From positions 28,628 to 92,627 of the forward strand of contig JAMOOP010000108.1 in the NCBI GenBank assembly GCA_027065385.1: a DNA stretch of 64,000 nt, given 5' to 3'. How positions within the stretch are numbered: position 1 is the first letter of the stretch; every line of letters begins with the position of its first letter. Shown piece by piece: positions 18,211 to 28,847 of the stretch. The position numbers and the translations under genes are program-made. Source of the DNA: Campylobacteraceae bacterium. GTDB lineage: Bacteria > Campylobacterota > Campylobacteria > Campylobacterales > Sulfurovaceae. A model generated the notes under the pieces. It had not been told where the DNA came from. It worked only from the letters and a program-made list of their open reading frames with translations, and ran no database searches.

Positions 18211-19331
18211 TTTTTTATCTCCTCGTTAGTTAAATAGCATGATGGGTCTTCTGCCCACATATTACCATATATTGCATAAGCTCTACTTCTTGAACCACCA
18301 TTACATATATTTAAATATCTACAATCCTCACATTTACCCCCCAAAACTCTTGGGTGGAGTCTAAGTTTTTGTAAAAGTTCTGTAGGTCTATTTGACCAAA
18401 TATCAGAAAAGTCTTGATTAAATATATTTCCAATAATAGATGGAAAAAATGGGTCAGGTTTAACATTTCCTTCAGCATCAATATTTAAAAGTTTTCTTCC
18501 TGCTGAATTTCCACCCCAAGCTATAAGTCTTCTGTTCATCTCATTGGCATATTTAGGATATTTTTTTGCAAATCTATTATAGAATAAAATTGCGTCCATC
18601 TCCATATTACCAGTTACTATCTCTATATCACGCTTAGTATCATAATACTCAAATGCTTTATCTAAAATAAACTCTACAGATTTTTTTCTCTGCTCTTTAG
18701 TTAAATCCATTTTTAAGTTATCTAATCCTCTACCACTATATACTAAATGTGATATATAGATTTTTGGAATATTATGTTTTTCTGCCAAATCAAATATAAA
18801 CTCTAAATCATTAAGAGTATCTTTAGTGATAGTAAATCGTATTCCAACTTTAGTTTTATTGTAACTGTTTAATAAATCAACAGCCCTCATAGACTCTATA
18901 AAAGAGCCCTTTAATCCTCTAAATTTATCATGAACCTCTTCGCTTCCATCTATACTAATACCTATATAGTTAAATGTATCTAAGATTTTTTCTGCATTAC
19001 TCTTTTTTACATAAAGCCCATTAGTTGAAAGATATGTAACAATTCCAAGTTCTCTACACTTAGAGGCTATATCATATATATCTTTTCTAGTTAAAGGTTC
19101 ACCACCTGAAAATATAAGAAACTTAACACCATTAGCTTTTAATTTTGGTAAAGTTTCCATTATCTTTTCAGTTGTTAAACTATCAACTGCATTTAAATCA
19201 GCTTTAGAGTAGCAGTGAAGACAGGAGAGATTACATCTATTAGTAAAGTTCCAAATAGCAATACTTCCATTAAGTACCCTTGATGGTTTCTCTTCTAGTA
19301 CAGATTTTAAAAGGTTTGAGAGTCTAAACAT
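18207..19331 (-). CDS. nirJ: NirJ-like radical SAM protein of heme d1 biosynthesis
   Basis: Radical SAM enzyme acting on didecarboxysiroheme. The cluster-binding motif CNLSCLHC follows IAIWNFTNR near residue 30. FLIFSGGEPLTRKDIYD is the SAM-binding GGE region. A C-terminal SPASM-like set includes GGKCEDCRYLNICNGG. The length of 374 is typical. Overlap by one base with the cytochrome upstream and four with nirF shows a tight operon. The related AhbC or AhbD activities of alternative heme synthesis are less likely because NirF follows. Confidence 0.85.
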   Translation of the reverse strand: MFRLSNLLKSVLEEKPSRVLNGSIAIWNFTNRCNLSCLHCYSKADLNAVDSLTTEKIMETLPKLKANGVKFLIFSGGEPLTRKDIYDIASKCRELGIVTYLSTNGLYVKKSNAEKILDTFNYIGISIDGSEEVHDKFRGLKGSFIESMRAVDLLNSYNKTKVGIRFTITKDTLNDLEFIFDLAEKHNIPKIYISHLVYSGRGLDNLKMDLTKEQRKKSVEFILDKAFEYYDTKRDIEIVTGNMEMDAILFYNRFAKKYPKYANEMNRRLIAWGGNSAGRKLLNIDAEGNVKPDPFFPSIIGNIFNQDFSDIWSNRPTELLQKLRLHPRVLGGKCEDCRYLNICNGGSRSRAYAIYGNMWAEDPSCYLTNEEIKK

Positions 19332-19693
19332 TATTTTCCCTCTTTTTTAAGAGCAATATTTGGATATGGCTTTTGAATTTTAGTTTTATTGGTATCTTTT
19401 TTATATGATAAAATATAGTTTGTAATAGCAGTTAAGTTATCATCAGATAATCTAAAAGATGGCATTGCATTTCTACTATAACCAAACACTTTAGATACAT
19501 CTTTAGGAGATGTAATCATAGCTTTAATCTCACTAGCATTTCGTTTAGATGCTATCTCTTCAAACGGTGGTCCAAAAGCTACAGCTGTTTGATGGTGACA
19601 CCCCCAACAGTATGTTTCAAACACCTCTTTACCATCACTAGCACTAAGTGCTATTGTAAAAATTAGGGAAAAGGTAAATATAACTCTTTTCAT
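19331..19693 (-). CDS. Small periplasmic class I cytochrome c (NirC-like)
   Basis: Monoheme cytochrome of 120 residues: signal peptide (MKRVIFTFSLIFTIALSAS), heme-binding CWGCHHQ, a GPPF loop and a likely axial methionine in NAMPSFRLSD. In denitrifiers, NirC-type cytochromes serve cytochrome cd1 maturation or electron supply. It is the first gene of the minus-strand operon, with GGAGGC upstream. Confidence 0.88.
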   Translation of the reverse strand: MKRVIFTFSLIFTIALSASDGKEVFETYCWGCHHQTAVAFGPPFEEIASKRNASEIKAMITSPKDVSKVFGYSRNAMPSFRLSDDNLTAITNYILSYKKDTNKTKIQKPYPNIALKKEGK

Positions 19694-19754
19694 AAAATTG
19701 CCTCCTAAAATATTTTTATATAAATAATCATAACACTCTTTGATTTTTTAATCC

Positions 19755-19768
19755 TTGATATAAAACAA
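19755..19768. promoter_or_regulatory. Candidate FNR/NNR-type operator
   Basis: TTGAT-ATAA-AACAA differs by one base from the TTGAT-N4-ATCAA consensus of Fnr/NNR regulators. It is 62 bases upstream of the cytochrome start, and the operon encodes a Crp/Fnr protein. One near-match in AT-rich DNA can be chance. Confidence 0.35.
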
Positions 19769-19895
19769 GATACTTTTAGAGCATCTCAAAATAGATACTA
19801 CAATTATAATAATTTATAAAAAATAAGATATTGAACTATTTAAGGATATTAAATATATAATATTTTTTAAATAAATATTTAAGTGATATAAAATA

Positions 19896-20324
19896 ATGAA
19901 AAAATCCATATTCAAACAAGCTATTTCCAAGATATTCTACACTCTATTGATTGTTTTATTATTAAATATAATAATCTCTAAGAATTTAATATGTTTAAAT
20001 GCAAAAGATATAGTATCAGAAACAAAAAAAATAGAAGCTAATTATAAAGAAGAAATAAGTTTTTCAAGAAAAACTTGGATTAAATTCCCTGATTTTGATT
20101 TAATATTTCTTGGAACAGGTGTATATACAGGAGGTGGTAGATATATTCCTATTACTTTTTATTATTTTAGATTAGTAAATGGAAATAAAGATACCATTAT
20201 CTATTGGTCAAGTGGAACAGGTGATATTGCTCCAATTCCTTTTGAATTTAATGGTAATGATTTTTTAATTGAAATTAAACAAAGATATAAATTATATATA
20301 TCTAGGAGAAATAAACTAAAATAA
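19896..20324 (+). CDS. Unrecognised membrane-anchored protein of 142 residues
   Basis: One N-terminal membrane span (IFYTLLIVLLLNIIISKNLI) follows a lysine-rich start, then a soluble part of about 100 residues rich in aromatic beta-strand pattern (FDLIFLGTGVYTGGGRYIPI, TIIYWSSGTGDIAPIP). No family recognised. The ribosome-binding site is poor (AAGTGATATAAA), codon use is even more AT-rich than its neighbours, and no partner gene is adjacent. It may be a recent or non-conserved gene. Confidence 0.5.
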   Translation: MKKSIFKQAISKIFYTLLIVLLLNIIISKNLICLNAKDIVSETKKIEANYKEEISFSRKTWIKFPDFDLIFLGTGVYTGGGRYIPITFYYFRLVNGNKDTIIYWSSGTGDIAPIPFEFNGNDFLIEIKQRYKLYISRRNKLK

Positions 20325-20490
20325 GAAGTTTTTTTAACAATTCAAATTCATAAAATATAAATTTATAGTATGCCTTTATAGAAAATTAAACTCCAAAGCA
20401 GTATAATCCCAAGATTTTGAAAAATATTATTAAACTTTAAGGTTTAGTAATGTAATATGGGAAAAGTTAATTAGGACTAAGTTTGTCTGA

Positions 20491-21702
<1,212 letters not shown>

Positions 21703-21733
21703 AAATAAAAAATTTTAATATAAAGGAAACAGT

Positions 21734-22705
21734 ATGGGAATGGATAGTTTAATTGGTGGTACTATATGGGACGAGTATAGCCAAAAAGTAACAAATTTAA
21801 TGAATAACCCTCAAAATATGGGTGAAATAACACAAGAACAAGCTGATGCAATGGGTGCTAAACTTATTGTTGCAGATTTTGGAGCAGAGAGTTGTGGAGA
21901 TGCAGTTAGATTATACTGGGCAGTTGACCCAAAAACAGATGTTATTTTAGAGTCAAAATTTAAAAGTTTTGGTTGTGGAACTGCTATAGCATCATCTGAT
22001 ACAATGGCTAGTTTATGTAAAGGAAAAACAGTTGATGAGGCTGTAAAAATTACAAATATTGATGTTGAACATGCAATGAGAGATAATCCAGATACTCCTG
22101 CTGTTCCTCCTCAAAAGATGCATTGTAGCGTTATGGCTTATGATGTAATTAAAAAAGCAGCAGCTGAATATAAGGGTGTTGATATGGAGAGCTTTGAACA
22201 AGAGGTTATTGTTTGTGAGTGTGCAAGAGTATCTTTATCTACTCTTAGAGAGGTAATTAGATTAAATGATTTAACTACTATTGAGCAAATTACAGACTAT
22301 ACAAAAGCTGGGGCTTTCTGTAAATCTTGTATTAGACCTGGAGGTCATGAAGCAAAAGATATATATTTAGTTGATTTACTTGAAGAGTATGAAAAAGAGA
22401 AAATAAGTAAAAATACTAATACAATGGCAGGTGGTGGAGCTGTTGCTTTTGCTGATATGACAGTTGTTCAAAAACTAAAAGCTGTTGATAGAGTAATTGA
22501 TGATAATATTCGTCAAATGCTTATTATGGACGGTGGTGATATGGAGATTTTAGATATTAAAGAGAATGGTCAACATATCGATATTTATATTAGATATTTA
22601 GGTGCTTGTAGTGGTTGTGCTAGTTCTTCTACCGGAACACTTTTTGCTATTGAGAATATTCTTAGAGAAAAACTAGATGAGAATATTCGAGTTCTTCCTA
22701 TATAA
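21734..22705 (+). CDS. nifU: NifU-type Fe-S cluster scaffold, three-part
   Basis: Modular scaffold of 323 residues: an N-terminal IscU-like domain with conserved cysteines (AESCGDAVRLYW, FGCGTAIASS, KMHCSVMAYD); a central [2Fe-2S] BFD-like domain (VCECARVSLSTLREVI and FCKSCIRPGGHE); and a C-terminal NifU domain with GACSGCASSSTGTLF. The full three-domain form together with nifS is characteristic of Campylobacterota and diazotrophs. Confidence 0.96.
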   Translation: MGMDSLIGGTIWDEYSQKVTNLMNNPQNMGEITQEQADAMGAKLIVADFGAESCGDAVRLYWAVDPKTDVILESKFKSFGCGTAIASSDTMASLCKGKTVDEAVKITNIDVEHAMRDNPDTPAVPPQKMHCSVMAYDVIKKAAAEYKGVDMESFEQEVIVCECARVSLSTLREVIRLNDLTTIEQITDYTKAGAFCKSCIRPGGHEAKDIYLVDLLEEYEKEKISKNTNTMAGGGAVAFADMTVVQKLKAVDRVIDDNIRQMLIMDGGDMEILDIKENGQHIDIYIRYLGACSGCASSSTGTLFAIENILREKLDENIRVLPI

Positions 22706-22707
22706 AT

Positions 22708-22728
22708 AGATACCCATAAAGGGTATCT
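22708..22728 (+). terminator. Hairpin after nifU
   Basis: AGATACCC (22708-22715) pairs with GGGTATCT (22721-22728), with a modest CTACTTAATAAT tail. Confidence 0.5.
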
Positions 22729-22802
22729 CTACTTAATAATTACTTTCTATAACAATATAATTTTAACTTTTTAGTGCTATAATTCAAACTAAAGGTAGTT
22801 TT

Positions 22803-23264
22803 ATGAAATTTTCTTCTCTATTCTTAATACTCTTAGCTTTCTTTATAAGTGGGTGTAGTTCAATTCAAATTAAAAATAAAAAAGATTATGCTACTTACCT
22901 TAGTCCTAAATATATTAGGAGATTGGATTTTAAAGGGCATAATTTAGTTGCTACAAATATTGATAATCAATGGTATTTTGTAAGAAAAGATGGTAAAGCT
23001 ATGCCTGTTATAAGTGATGATAAAGGAAAACCTGATAAGTTTAAAGAGGGTTTAGCTAGAACAAAAATCAATGGTAAAATAGGATTTTTTAATCGAGACC
23101 TAGATATGGTAATAGAGCCTTTTTATGATTTTGCTTTTCCCTTTCATAAAGGTATTTCTGATATTTGTGTAGGTTGTAAAGAGATTAAAGATAAAGGTAT
23201 TAAAATGTTAGATGGTGGAGAGTGGAAAAGAATTAATAGGTCAGGTCTTATTATAGAAGAGTAA
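22803..23264 (+). CDS. Lipoprotein with WG-type repeats
   Basis: Lipobox at ISGC within the N-terminal signal (LLAFFISGCSS), then about 130 residues. The WG-repeat pattern is seen in FKEGLARTKINGKIGFFNRD and DMVIEPFYDFAFPFHKG. Such repeats usually form surface or periplasmic binding modules of unknown ligand. A second lipoprotein gene starts 15 bases downstream. Confidence 0.75.
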   Translation: MKFSSLFLILLAFFISGCSSIQIKNKKDYATYLSPKYIRRLDFKGHNLVATNIDNQWYFVRKDGKAMPVISDDKGKPDKFKEGLARTKINGKIGFFNRDLDMVIEPFYDFAFPFHKGISDICVGCKEIKDKGIKMLDGGEWKRINRSGLIIEE

Positions 23265-23279
23265 AATAGAGGAGTAGTT

Positions 23280-24323
23280 ATGTTTTTAAAATCAATTACG
23301 GTTATTGGTACGGTATTAATTTTTGTAGGTTGTGGTGGAGATACTCCTAAAATAGAAAGTAGTAATAGTGTAGTTAACACTCCAACACCAAAACCAACAA
23401 TAGATACGACAGAGTTAAATAGCGAATTAACACAAACTCAACAAAATATTATACAAGAGCATAATAAAAAAAGAGAAATATATTTTACAGATGCACCTTT
23501 AACTTATAGTTTAAAATTAGAAAATGAGGCACAAATTTATGCTAATATTTTAGCTAATAGTGGAGAATTTGAACACGATACTGAAAATAATCATAAAAAA
23601 AATTATGGTGAAAATCTTTACGCTTCAAGTAAAAATAGACCTTTAACAATATATGATGCAATGCCTAACTGGTTTGAAAAAGAAGAACCACACTATCATT
23701 ATGAAGATGGAAGTTGTGATATTGGATTTCAGTGTGGACACTATACACAAGTTATTTGGCAAAATACAAAAGAGGTAGGTTGTGCTACTGCTAAATATAA
23801 AAGAGGTAACTTTAAAAATGGTTATGTTTATGTGTGTAAATATTATAAAGCAGGAAATATATATTTTAATCAAGAAGCACAAAAACCCTACTGTTTTTAT
23901 GATACAAGTGATATTTATCTAAATAATACTCCATCAAATCTATCTCTTGCTGGTAAAAAATTCTCTATAGAACTTATAGTTGAAGATAGGGTAAATTGTA
24001 CTAGAGATAATATTGATAACTCTGTTATTGAATTTAGTTCAGATTTAAAATCAGCTACTATTCCAGATTTTCAAATCTTTAATAATGGAAAGTATGCTAA
24101 TAGTTTAGAGTTTGATAATATATCCATAGATAATAATATAATTACTCTTATAGGTATAAATAAAAATATATCTGATAGTGAATATAAAGATAAAATTATT
24201 TATATGAAAATTGAGATATTAGGTGAGAGTGAAGATTACTATTCTGCCAATATTGAGTGGAATGGATTAGATAGAGATTTACCTGAATATTCAAGAACTA
24301 TGAAAGCTAAACTTTATAAATAG
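23280..24323 (+). CDS. Lipoprotein with CAP (SCP/PR-1) domain
   Basis: Lipobox VGCGGD at the end of the signal peptide, then a Thr/Pro-rich linker (NTPTPKPTID). The CAP domain occupies roughly residues 55-195, with CGHYTQVIWQNTKEVGCATA, then NGYVYVCKYYKAGN. A C-terminal beta-rich region of about 150 residues has no recognised family. CAP proteins of bacteria are secreted with varied or unknown roles. GAGGAG precedes the ATG. Confidence 0.85.
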   Translation: MFLKSITVIGTVLIFVGCGGDTPKIESSNSVVNTPTPKPTIDTTELNSELTQTQQNIIQEHNKKREIYFTDAPLTYSLKLENEAQIYANILANSGEFEHDTENNHKKNYGENLYASSKNRPLTIYDAMPNWFEKEEPHYHYEDGSCDIGFQCGHYTQVIWQNTKEVGCATAKYKRGNFKNGYVYVCKYYKAGNIYFNQEAQKPYCFYDTSDIYLNNTPSNLSLAGKKFSIELIVEDRVNCTRDNIDNSVIEFSSDLKSATIPDFQIFNNGKYANSLEFDNISIDNNIITLIGINKNISDSEYKDKIIYMKIEILGESEDYYSANIEWNGLDRDLPEYSRTMKAKLYK

Positions 24324-24388
24324 ACTTCTCAACTTTTACACAAAAAATAGATATTCTACAGAAAATAAAAAAGAAAAGGAAATATATT

Positions 24389-24766
24389 ATGAACCATATT
24401 TTTATTATTGCAACACCACTTATTTTAACTATACTATATCTTATAACAGAGAATTTATTAATTATAACTATAATTTTTAGTACAATTTTTCTATTAGGTT
24501 CAATGTATATATATAAAAATTTTGATAGAAAAGAGAGTTTAAATATTATTAAAGATAAAAACAGAATATATTTTAATCTAAGTGATGATGAGCTATTTTC
24601 AGTTAAAATATCTAAAGATGAATTACTATCAGATGTTTTAGTAGATGCCCTATTAAGAGAGTTGGCAACTATAGAAGAGATGGTAGATAGAATAGATTTT
24701 ATAAACTTTAGAGATGATAAACTCCACAAAAGGTTAAATGAGATTATTCAACAAAATATAGACTAG
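24389..24766 (+). CDS. Small protein with two N-terminal membrane spans
   Basis: 125 residues: two adjacent hydrophobic segments (IIATPLILTILYLITENLLI and ITIIFSTIFLLGSMYIY), then an acidic cytosolic tail (LSDDELFSVKISKDELL). AAAAGGAAA lies upstream. An overlapping minus-strand ORF of similar length lacks a ribosome-binding site and is taken as a shadow. Function unknown. Confidence 0.6.
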   Translation: MNHIFIIATPLILTILYLITENLLIITIIFSTIFLLGSMYIYKNFDRKESLNIIKDKNRIYFNLSDDELFSVKISKDELLSDVLVDALLRELATIEEMVDRIDFINFRDDKLHKRLNEIIQQNID

Positions 24767-24831
24767 CGTTTTTAATATCATTTTAGATAAAATTCTCATT
24801 AACTTATTTGATTAGTGGGAAATATAAACGA

Positions 24832-25464
24832 ATGACATTAGAAATACAACGAATAGAGATGGTAAAAAAAATTGAAAATAAATTTAAACTCTATCCCTAT
24901 ATAAAAAAAGCATTTTTAGAGGTCAATCGAAAATCTTATGTACCAATAGGTTTTGGACATATAGCTTATGAGTTAGATGCCCTACCTATACAACAAAATC
25001 AATGGATTTCCTCCCCACTAACTGTAGCTAAAATGACACAATATCTTGAAATAAAAGGTGTTGACTCTATTTTAGAGATAGGGTGTGGAAGTGGTTACCA
25101 AGCTGCCATTCTTTCAAAACTATGCAGAAGAGTATTTACAATAGAGAGAATAGACTCTTTACTAAAAGAGGCAAAAGATAGATTTAGAAAAGATAAAATA
25201 AATAATATCTTTACCCGTTTTGATGATGGGCAAAGAGGTTGGAAAGAGTTTGCTCCTTTTGAGAGAATACTGTTTTCTGCAACTGCTAAAAAAATTCCTA
25301 AAGCTATATTTGAACAGTTAGCAGAGGGAGGTATTTTATTAGCTCCTATTGAAAAAAATAATAGTCAAATTATTACAAAATTTAGAAAAGTAAATGGTAA
25401 AATTACATCATCTGTTATAGAACCTTGTCTTTTTGTTCCAATTTTAGATGGAAGAATAAAATAG
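24832..25464 (+). CDS. pcm: Protein-L-isoaspartate O-methyltransferase
   Basis: SAM-dependent repair enzyme that methylates isoaspartyl residues of aged proteins. The PCMT motif appears as QNQWISSPLTVAKMTQYL and the SAM-binding motif as ILEIGCGSGYQAAILSKL. RIDSLLKEAKDRF and FERILFSATAKKIP follow, giving 210 residues. The ATG at 24832 was preferred to an in-frame TTG at 24808 that lacks a ribosome-binding site. Confidence 0.9.
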   Translation: MTLEIQRIEMVKKIENKFKLYPYIKKAFLEVNRKSYVPIGFGHIAYELDALPIQQNQWISSPLTVAKMTQYLEIKGVDSILEIGCGSGYQAAILSKLCRRVFTIERIDSLLKEAKDRFRKDKINNIFTRFDDGQRGWKEFAPFERILFSATAKKIPKAIFEQLAEGGILLAPIEKNNSQIITKFRKVNGKITSSVIEPCLFVPILDGRIK

Positions 25465-25595
25465 AACACTTAACTTAATGTAACAAAATAGAAAATCAAA
25501 ATAGAAAAAATATAAAAAAGTATCACATTTAAACTTTATATTAAGAACTTTTAATTATTATTACAAAATTTTATTTTAAATTGTTAGGTGGTTTA

Positions 25596-26264
25596 ATGGA
25601 TTTATTAAAAAAGGTACTCTCTTTTATTGTTATTTTACAGCTATTAATGGTTCTTACCATATTAACTAAACGCTCATTGAATAAGGTTGATGATATTACA
25701 GACTCTTATAATCTGTTTATGATTAAACAAGAGTTATATCAAAAAGATATAACTCTTGCAAAAATTATTTCAGATAAAGAGATGATTAAAAGAGTTGTAG
25801 CTTCATTTGACTATAAAAAGTATCAACAGAGTAGATACTTACCTCTTGCTTGGCTTATTAAAGATAATCCTGTAATTACGAAAAATATAGAAGATAAAGC
25901 AAAAAAACTTTTAGGTAAACCTTATGTTTGGGGAGCAACAGGACCTGAATGTTTTGACTGTTCAGGATTTACTCAAAAAGTCTATAGAACAGTAGGGATT
26001 AATCTACCAAGAGTATCAAGAAGTCAAGCTAAAGTTGGAAAACTTGTTAGATTTAATGAACTTAAAAGAGGTGATATGGTCTTTTTTGATACAAGTAGAA
26101 AAAGAGTTGGAAAGGTAAATCATGTGGGTATCTATCTTGAAGATGGGAAATTTATACATGCAAGTTCTGGAAAACATAAAGTTGTAATTACTAGCTTTGA
26201 TAAAAAACGATTTTATAAAAACCGTTTTCTTTGGGGACGAAGAATTATAGATAGTAATATCTAA
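25596..26264 (+). CDS. NlpC/P60-family cell-wall peptidase
   Basis: Membrane-anchored or secreted endopeptidase acting on peptidoglycan stem peptides. An N-terminal hydrophobic segment (LSFIVILQLLMVLTIL) is followed by a linker and the catalytic domain from about residue 105. The catalytic cysteine is in FDCSGFTQKVYR, the histidine in VNHVGIYLED, and the third polar residue in FIHASSGKHK. The ATG at 25596 is preceded by TAGGTGG; the in-frame TTG upstream overlaps that site. Confidence 0.9.
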   Translation: MDLLKKVLSFIVILQLLMVLTILTKRSLNKVDDITDSYNLFMIKQELYQKDITLAKIISDKEMIKRVVASFDYKKYQQSRYLPLAWLIKDNPVITKNIEDKAKKLLGKPYVWGATGPECFDCSGFTQKVYRTVGINLPRVSRSQAKVGKLVRFNELKRGDMVFFDTSRKRVGKVNHVGIYLEDGKFIHASSGKHKVVITSFDKKRFYKNRFLWGRRIIDSNI

Positions 26265-26267
26265 AAA

Positions 26268-27653
26268 TTAGATATTATCTATAGCTCTATTAATTCTATT
26301 AATAGTCTCATCAACTCCTAAAATAGCCATAATCTCATCTAATCCAGAACCAGTCATTGCTCCAAGTAGGCTAACTCTTAGTGGTTGCCCTATTTTTCCA
26401 AATCCTATGCCATTATCTGCTACAAATTTTTCTATAACAGCATGGTACTCTGGTGGAGTGTGTAGAGGTTTATCCCAACTCTTTAACATATTAGCGAAAT
26501 TAGCTAAAATAGTTTTAGCTTCACCTTTAAATGCTTTTTTTGATGCTTTTGGATTATACTCTGTTGGTGCTATTAATATAAGATTTATCTGATTTGCTAA
26601 CTCTACTAAAGTTTTACCTCTCTCTTTTGTTGCATCTAAAACTAACTCTAGTTTATCATGCTCTTCTATATCTACACCATAATCTTTAAGCAAAGATGCT
26701 AGTTTACTATTTGACATATTTTTAATATAGTGTGCATTTAGCCATAAAAGTTTATCTAAATTATAGTTTGATGAACTTCTGTTTATATCTTTTGGGTCAA
26801 ATAGCTCTATCATCTCATCTACACTAAATATCTCTTGGTCTCCATGACTCCAACCAAGTCTTACTAAAAAGTTAAGTAGTGCTTCTGGAAGATAACCTAA
26901 AGCTTTATACTCCATAACATCAGTTGCACCATCTCTTTTTGATAGCTTTTTACCCTGTTCATTATTTATCATTGCTACATGATAGAAGTTTGGTATATTA
27001 AAACCTAACGCATTATATACTACTATCTGTTTAGGTGTATTATATAGATGGTCATCTCCTCTAATTACATCTGTAAGTCCCATTAAAGCATCGTCTATTG
27101 CTACAACAAAATTATATGTTGGAACTCCTCCAGCTCTTGCTATAATAAAATCATCAACCTCTGTAGCAGATATACAGATTTCACCTTTTATTCCATCATT
27201 AAAAATAATATCTCCACTAAGAGGTGCTTTTATACGAATAACAGGCTCAACTCCCTCTGGTGGAATTCCCTTAAAGTCTCTATATCTCCCGTCATATCTA
27301 GTTCTCTCACCCTTTGCCATCTGCTCTTCTCTTAGAGAGGCTAACTCCTCTTTACTCATATAGCACTTATATGCTTTTCCCTCATCTAAAAGTTGGTCTA
27401 TATACTTTTTATAAATATCAAATCTTTTAGATTGATAGATAGCCTCTCCATCATACTCTAGACCTACCCAATTAAAGGCTTGTAAAATAGCCTTTTGGGC
27501 TTCGGTTGAATTTCTTGATAGGTCTGTATCTTCAATTCTAAGTAGAAATTTACCACTATTTTTTCTAGCCCAAAGCCATGAAAAAAGAGCTGTTCTTAAT
27601 CCTCCAATATGTAAATATCCTGTTGGAGATGGTGCAAAACGAGTTATTGTCAT
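26268..27653 (-). CDS. gltX: Glutamyl-tRNA synthetase
   Basis: Class I aminoacyl-tRNA synthetase. The HIGH motif is PSPTGYLHIGG at residues 9-18 and the KMSKS-type motif is KKLSKRDGATDV near 240. The length of 461 is normal. Many Campylobacterota carry two GltX paralogues, one charging tRNA-Gln for amidation; the sequence alone does not tell which this is. It is convergent with the NlpC/P60 gene, 3 bases away. Confidence 0.95.
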   Translation of the reverse strand: MTITRFAPSPTGYLHIGGLRTALFSWLWARKNSGKFLLRIEDTDLSRNSTEAQKAILQAFNWVGLEYDGEAIYQSKRFDIYKKYIDQLLDEGKAYKCYMSKEELASLREEQMAKGERTRYDGRYRDFKGIPPEGVEPVIRIKAPLSGDIIFNDGIKGEICISATEVDDFIIARAGGVPTYNFVVAIDDALMGLTDVIRGDDHLYNTPKQIVVYNALGFNIPNFYHVAMINNEQGKKLSKRDGATDVMEYKALGYLPEALLNFLVRLGWSHGDQEIFSVDEMIELFDPKDINRSSSNYNLDKLLWLNAHYIKNMSNSKLASLLKDYGVDIEEHDKLELVLDATKERGKTLVELANQINLILIAPTEYNPKASKKAFKGEAKTILANFANMLKSWDKPLHTPPEYHAVIEKFVADNGIGFGKIGQPLRVSLLGAMTGSGLDEIMAILGVDETINRINRAIDNI

Positions 27654-27772
27654 TGTTTAACCTTATTTAAAATTATCAAAAATTATAGCCTAAGAGCTAT
27701 TAATTTTTCGTTTATTATCCCTCTTATAGCATACTTAATGTAAAATCATAGAAATATAATAAAAGCGATAAT

Positions 27773-28711
27773 ATGATAATTTTAGGTGATAGATACTCTT
27801 TTACTAAAATAGAAGAAGAAAGATTAGCAAAACAGTTTGATAATATAACTCATATTAGTTATAAAGATATGTCTGTATCTAACTCTATTGAGAGATTAGA
27901 TAATATATTATATAAAAACAGAACAACTGTTATTGTCTTAAATACAAAAGCTATTTTACCATCTAAATTATTAACATATTTAACTAAACTAGAACTTAGA
28001 GGTATTGAGTATATTACTATTGAAGAGTTTTTAGAGAAATATCTACATAAATGTTTAATTAGTGAAGATAGAGGAGATATATCTTCATTAAATAATATTA
28101 GCACATATACCACTTGGCAATATATACAAAAAAGAGTTATTGATTATATTAGTATCTTTTTACTACTTATTCCTACACTTATTGCTATGGTTTACTCTAA
28201 ATATAGAATTAATAAAGAGTCAGCAGGACCTCTTTTTTTTAGGCAGCTTAGAGTTGGAAAAGATGAAAAAGAGTTTGAGTGTATAAAACTTCGCTCTATG
28301 TGTATAGATGCAGAAAAAAATGGAGCTAAATTTGCTTGTGATAATGACCCAAGAACATTTCCATGGGGTAAAACAATTAGACATAAAAAAATAGATGAAC
28401 TTATACAAATATGGAATGTAGCTAAAGGTGAAATGCACTTTGTAGGACCTAGACCAGAGAGAAAAATATGGACAAAAGAGTTTGAAAAAAGTATTCCATT
28501 TTATAAACAGAGACATGTAGTAGCCCCAGGTATTACGGGTTTAGCACAAATAAAATATCAATATGGTTCAGGTAAATTAGATGCACAACAGAAACTTATG
28601 TATGATTTATATTATATAAAAAATTGGTCTATTCTATTAGAGTTAGAAATTATATATAAAACAGCACTATTTGTATTAACTAAAAAGAGAGAAAATCTAT
28701 CCAATTTCTAA
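27773..28711 (+). CDS. Polyprenyl-phosphate sugar-1-phosphate transferase
   Basis: Bacterial sugar transferase family enzyme that starts assembly of a surface glycan on undecaprenyl phosphate. The N-terminal 100 residues are a non-catalytic domain. One membrane segment (VIDYISIFLLLIPTLIAMVY) precedes the catalytic core, with LFFRQLRVGKDEKEFECIKL, DELIQIWNVAKGEMHFVGPR and the C-terminal VVAPGITGLAQIKYQYG. It is located just upstream of the giant secreted protein but with no other glycan genes. The transferred sugar is unknown. Confidence 0.87.
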   Translation: MIILGDRYSFTKIEEERLAKQFDNITHISYKDMSVSNSIERLDNILYKNRTTVIVLNTKAILPSKLLTYLTKLELRGIEYITIEEFLEKYLHKCLISEDRGDISSLNNISTYTTWQYIQKRVIDYISIFLLLIPTLIAMVYSKYRINKESAGPLFFRQLRVGKDEKEFECIKLRSMCIDAEKNGAKFACDNDPRTFPWGKTIRHKKIDELIQIWNVAKGEMHFVGPRPERKIWTKEFEKSIPFYKQRHVVAPGITGLAQIKYQYGSGKLDAQQKLMYDLYYIKNWSILLELEIIYKTALFVLTKKRENLSNF

Positions 28712-28847
28712 TTTTAAATTAAAATAACAGTTTTAAACTTAAATAAATATTAACTTTTTTACATACATTAATATATATTTTAAAGGTTATATAAAGAAAC
28801 TTATCTTATTATAGTATAAATTTTATATTATAATAAAGGTATGAAAT

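Noticed and set aside
24307-24729. Minus-strand ORF of 140 residues opposite the two-span membrane protein
   Set aside because: It lacks a ribosome-binding site and is a hydrophobic, low-complexity mirror of the AT-rich plus-strand gene, which has AAAAGGAAA upstream.
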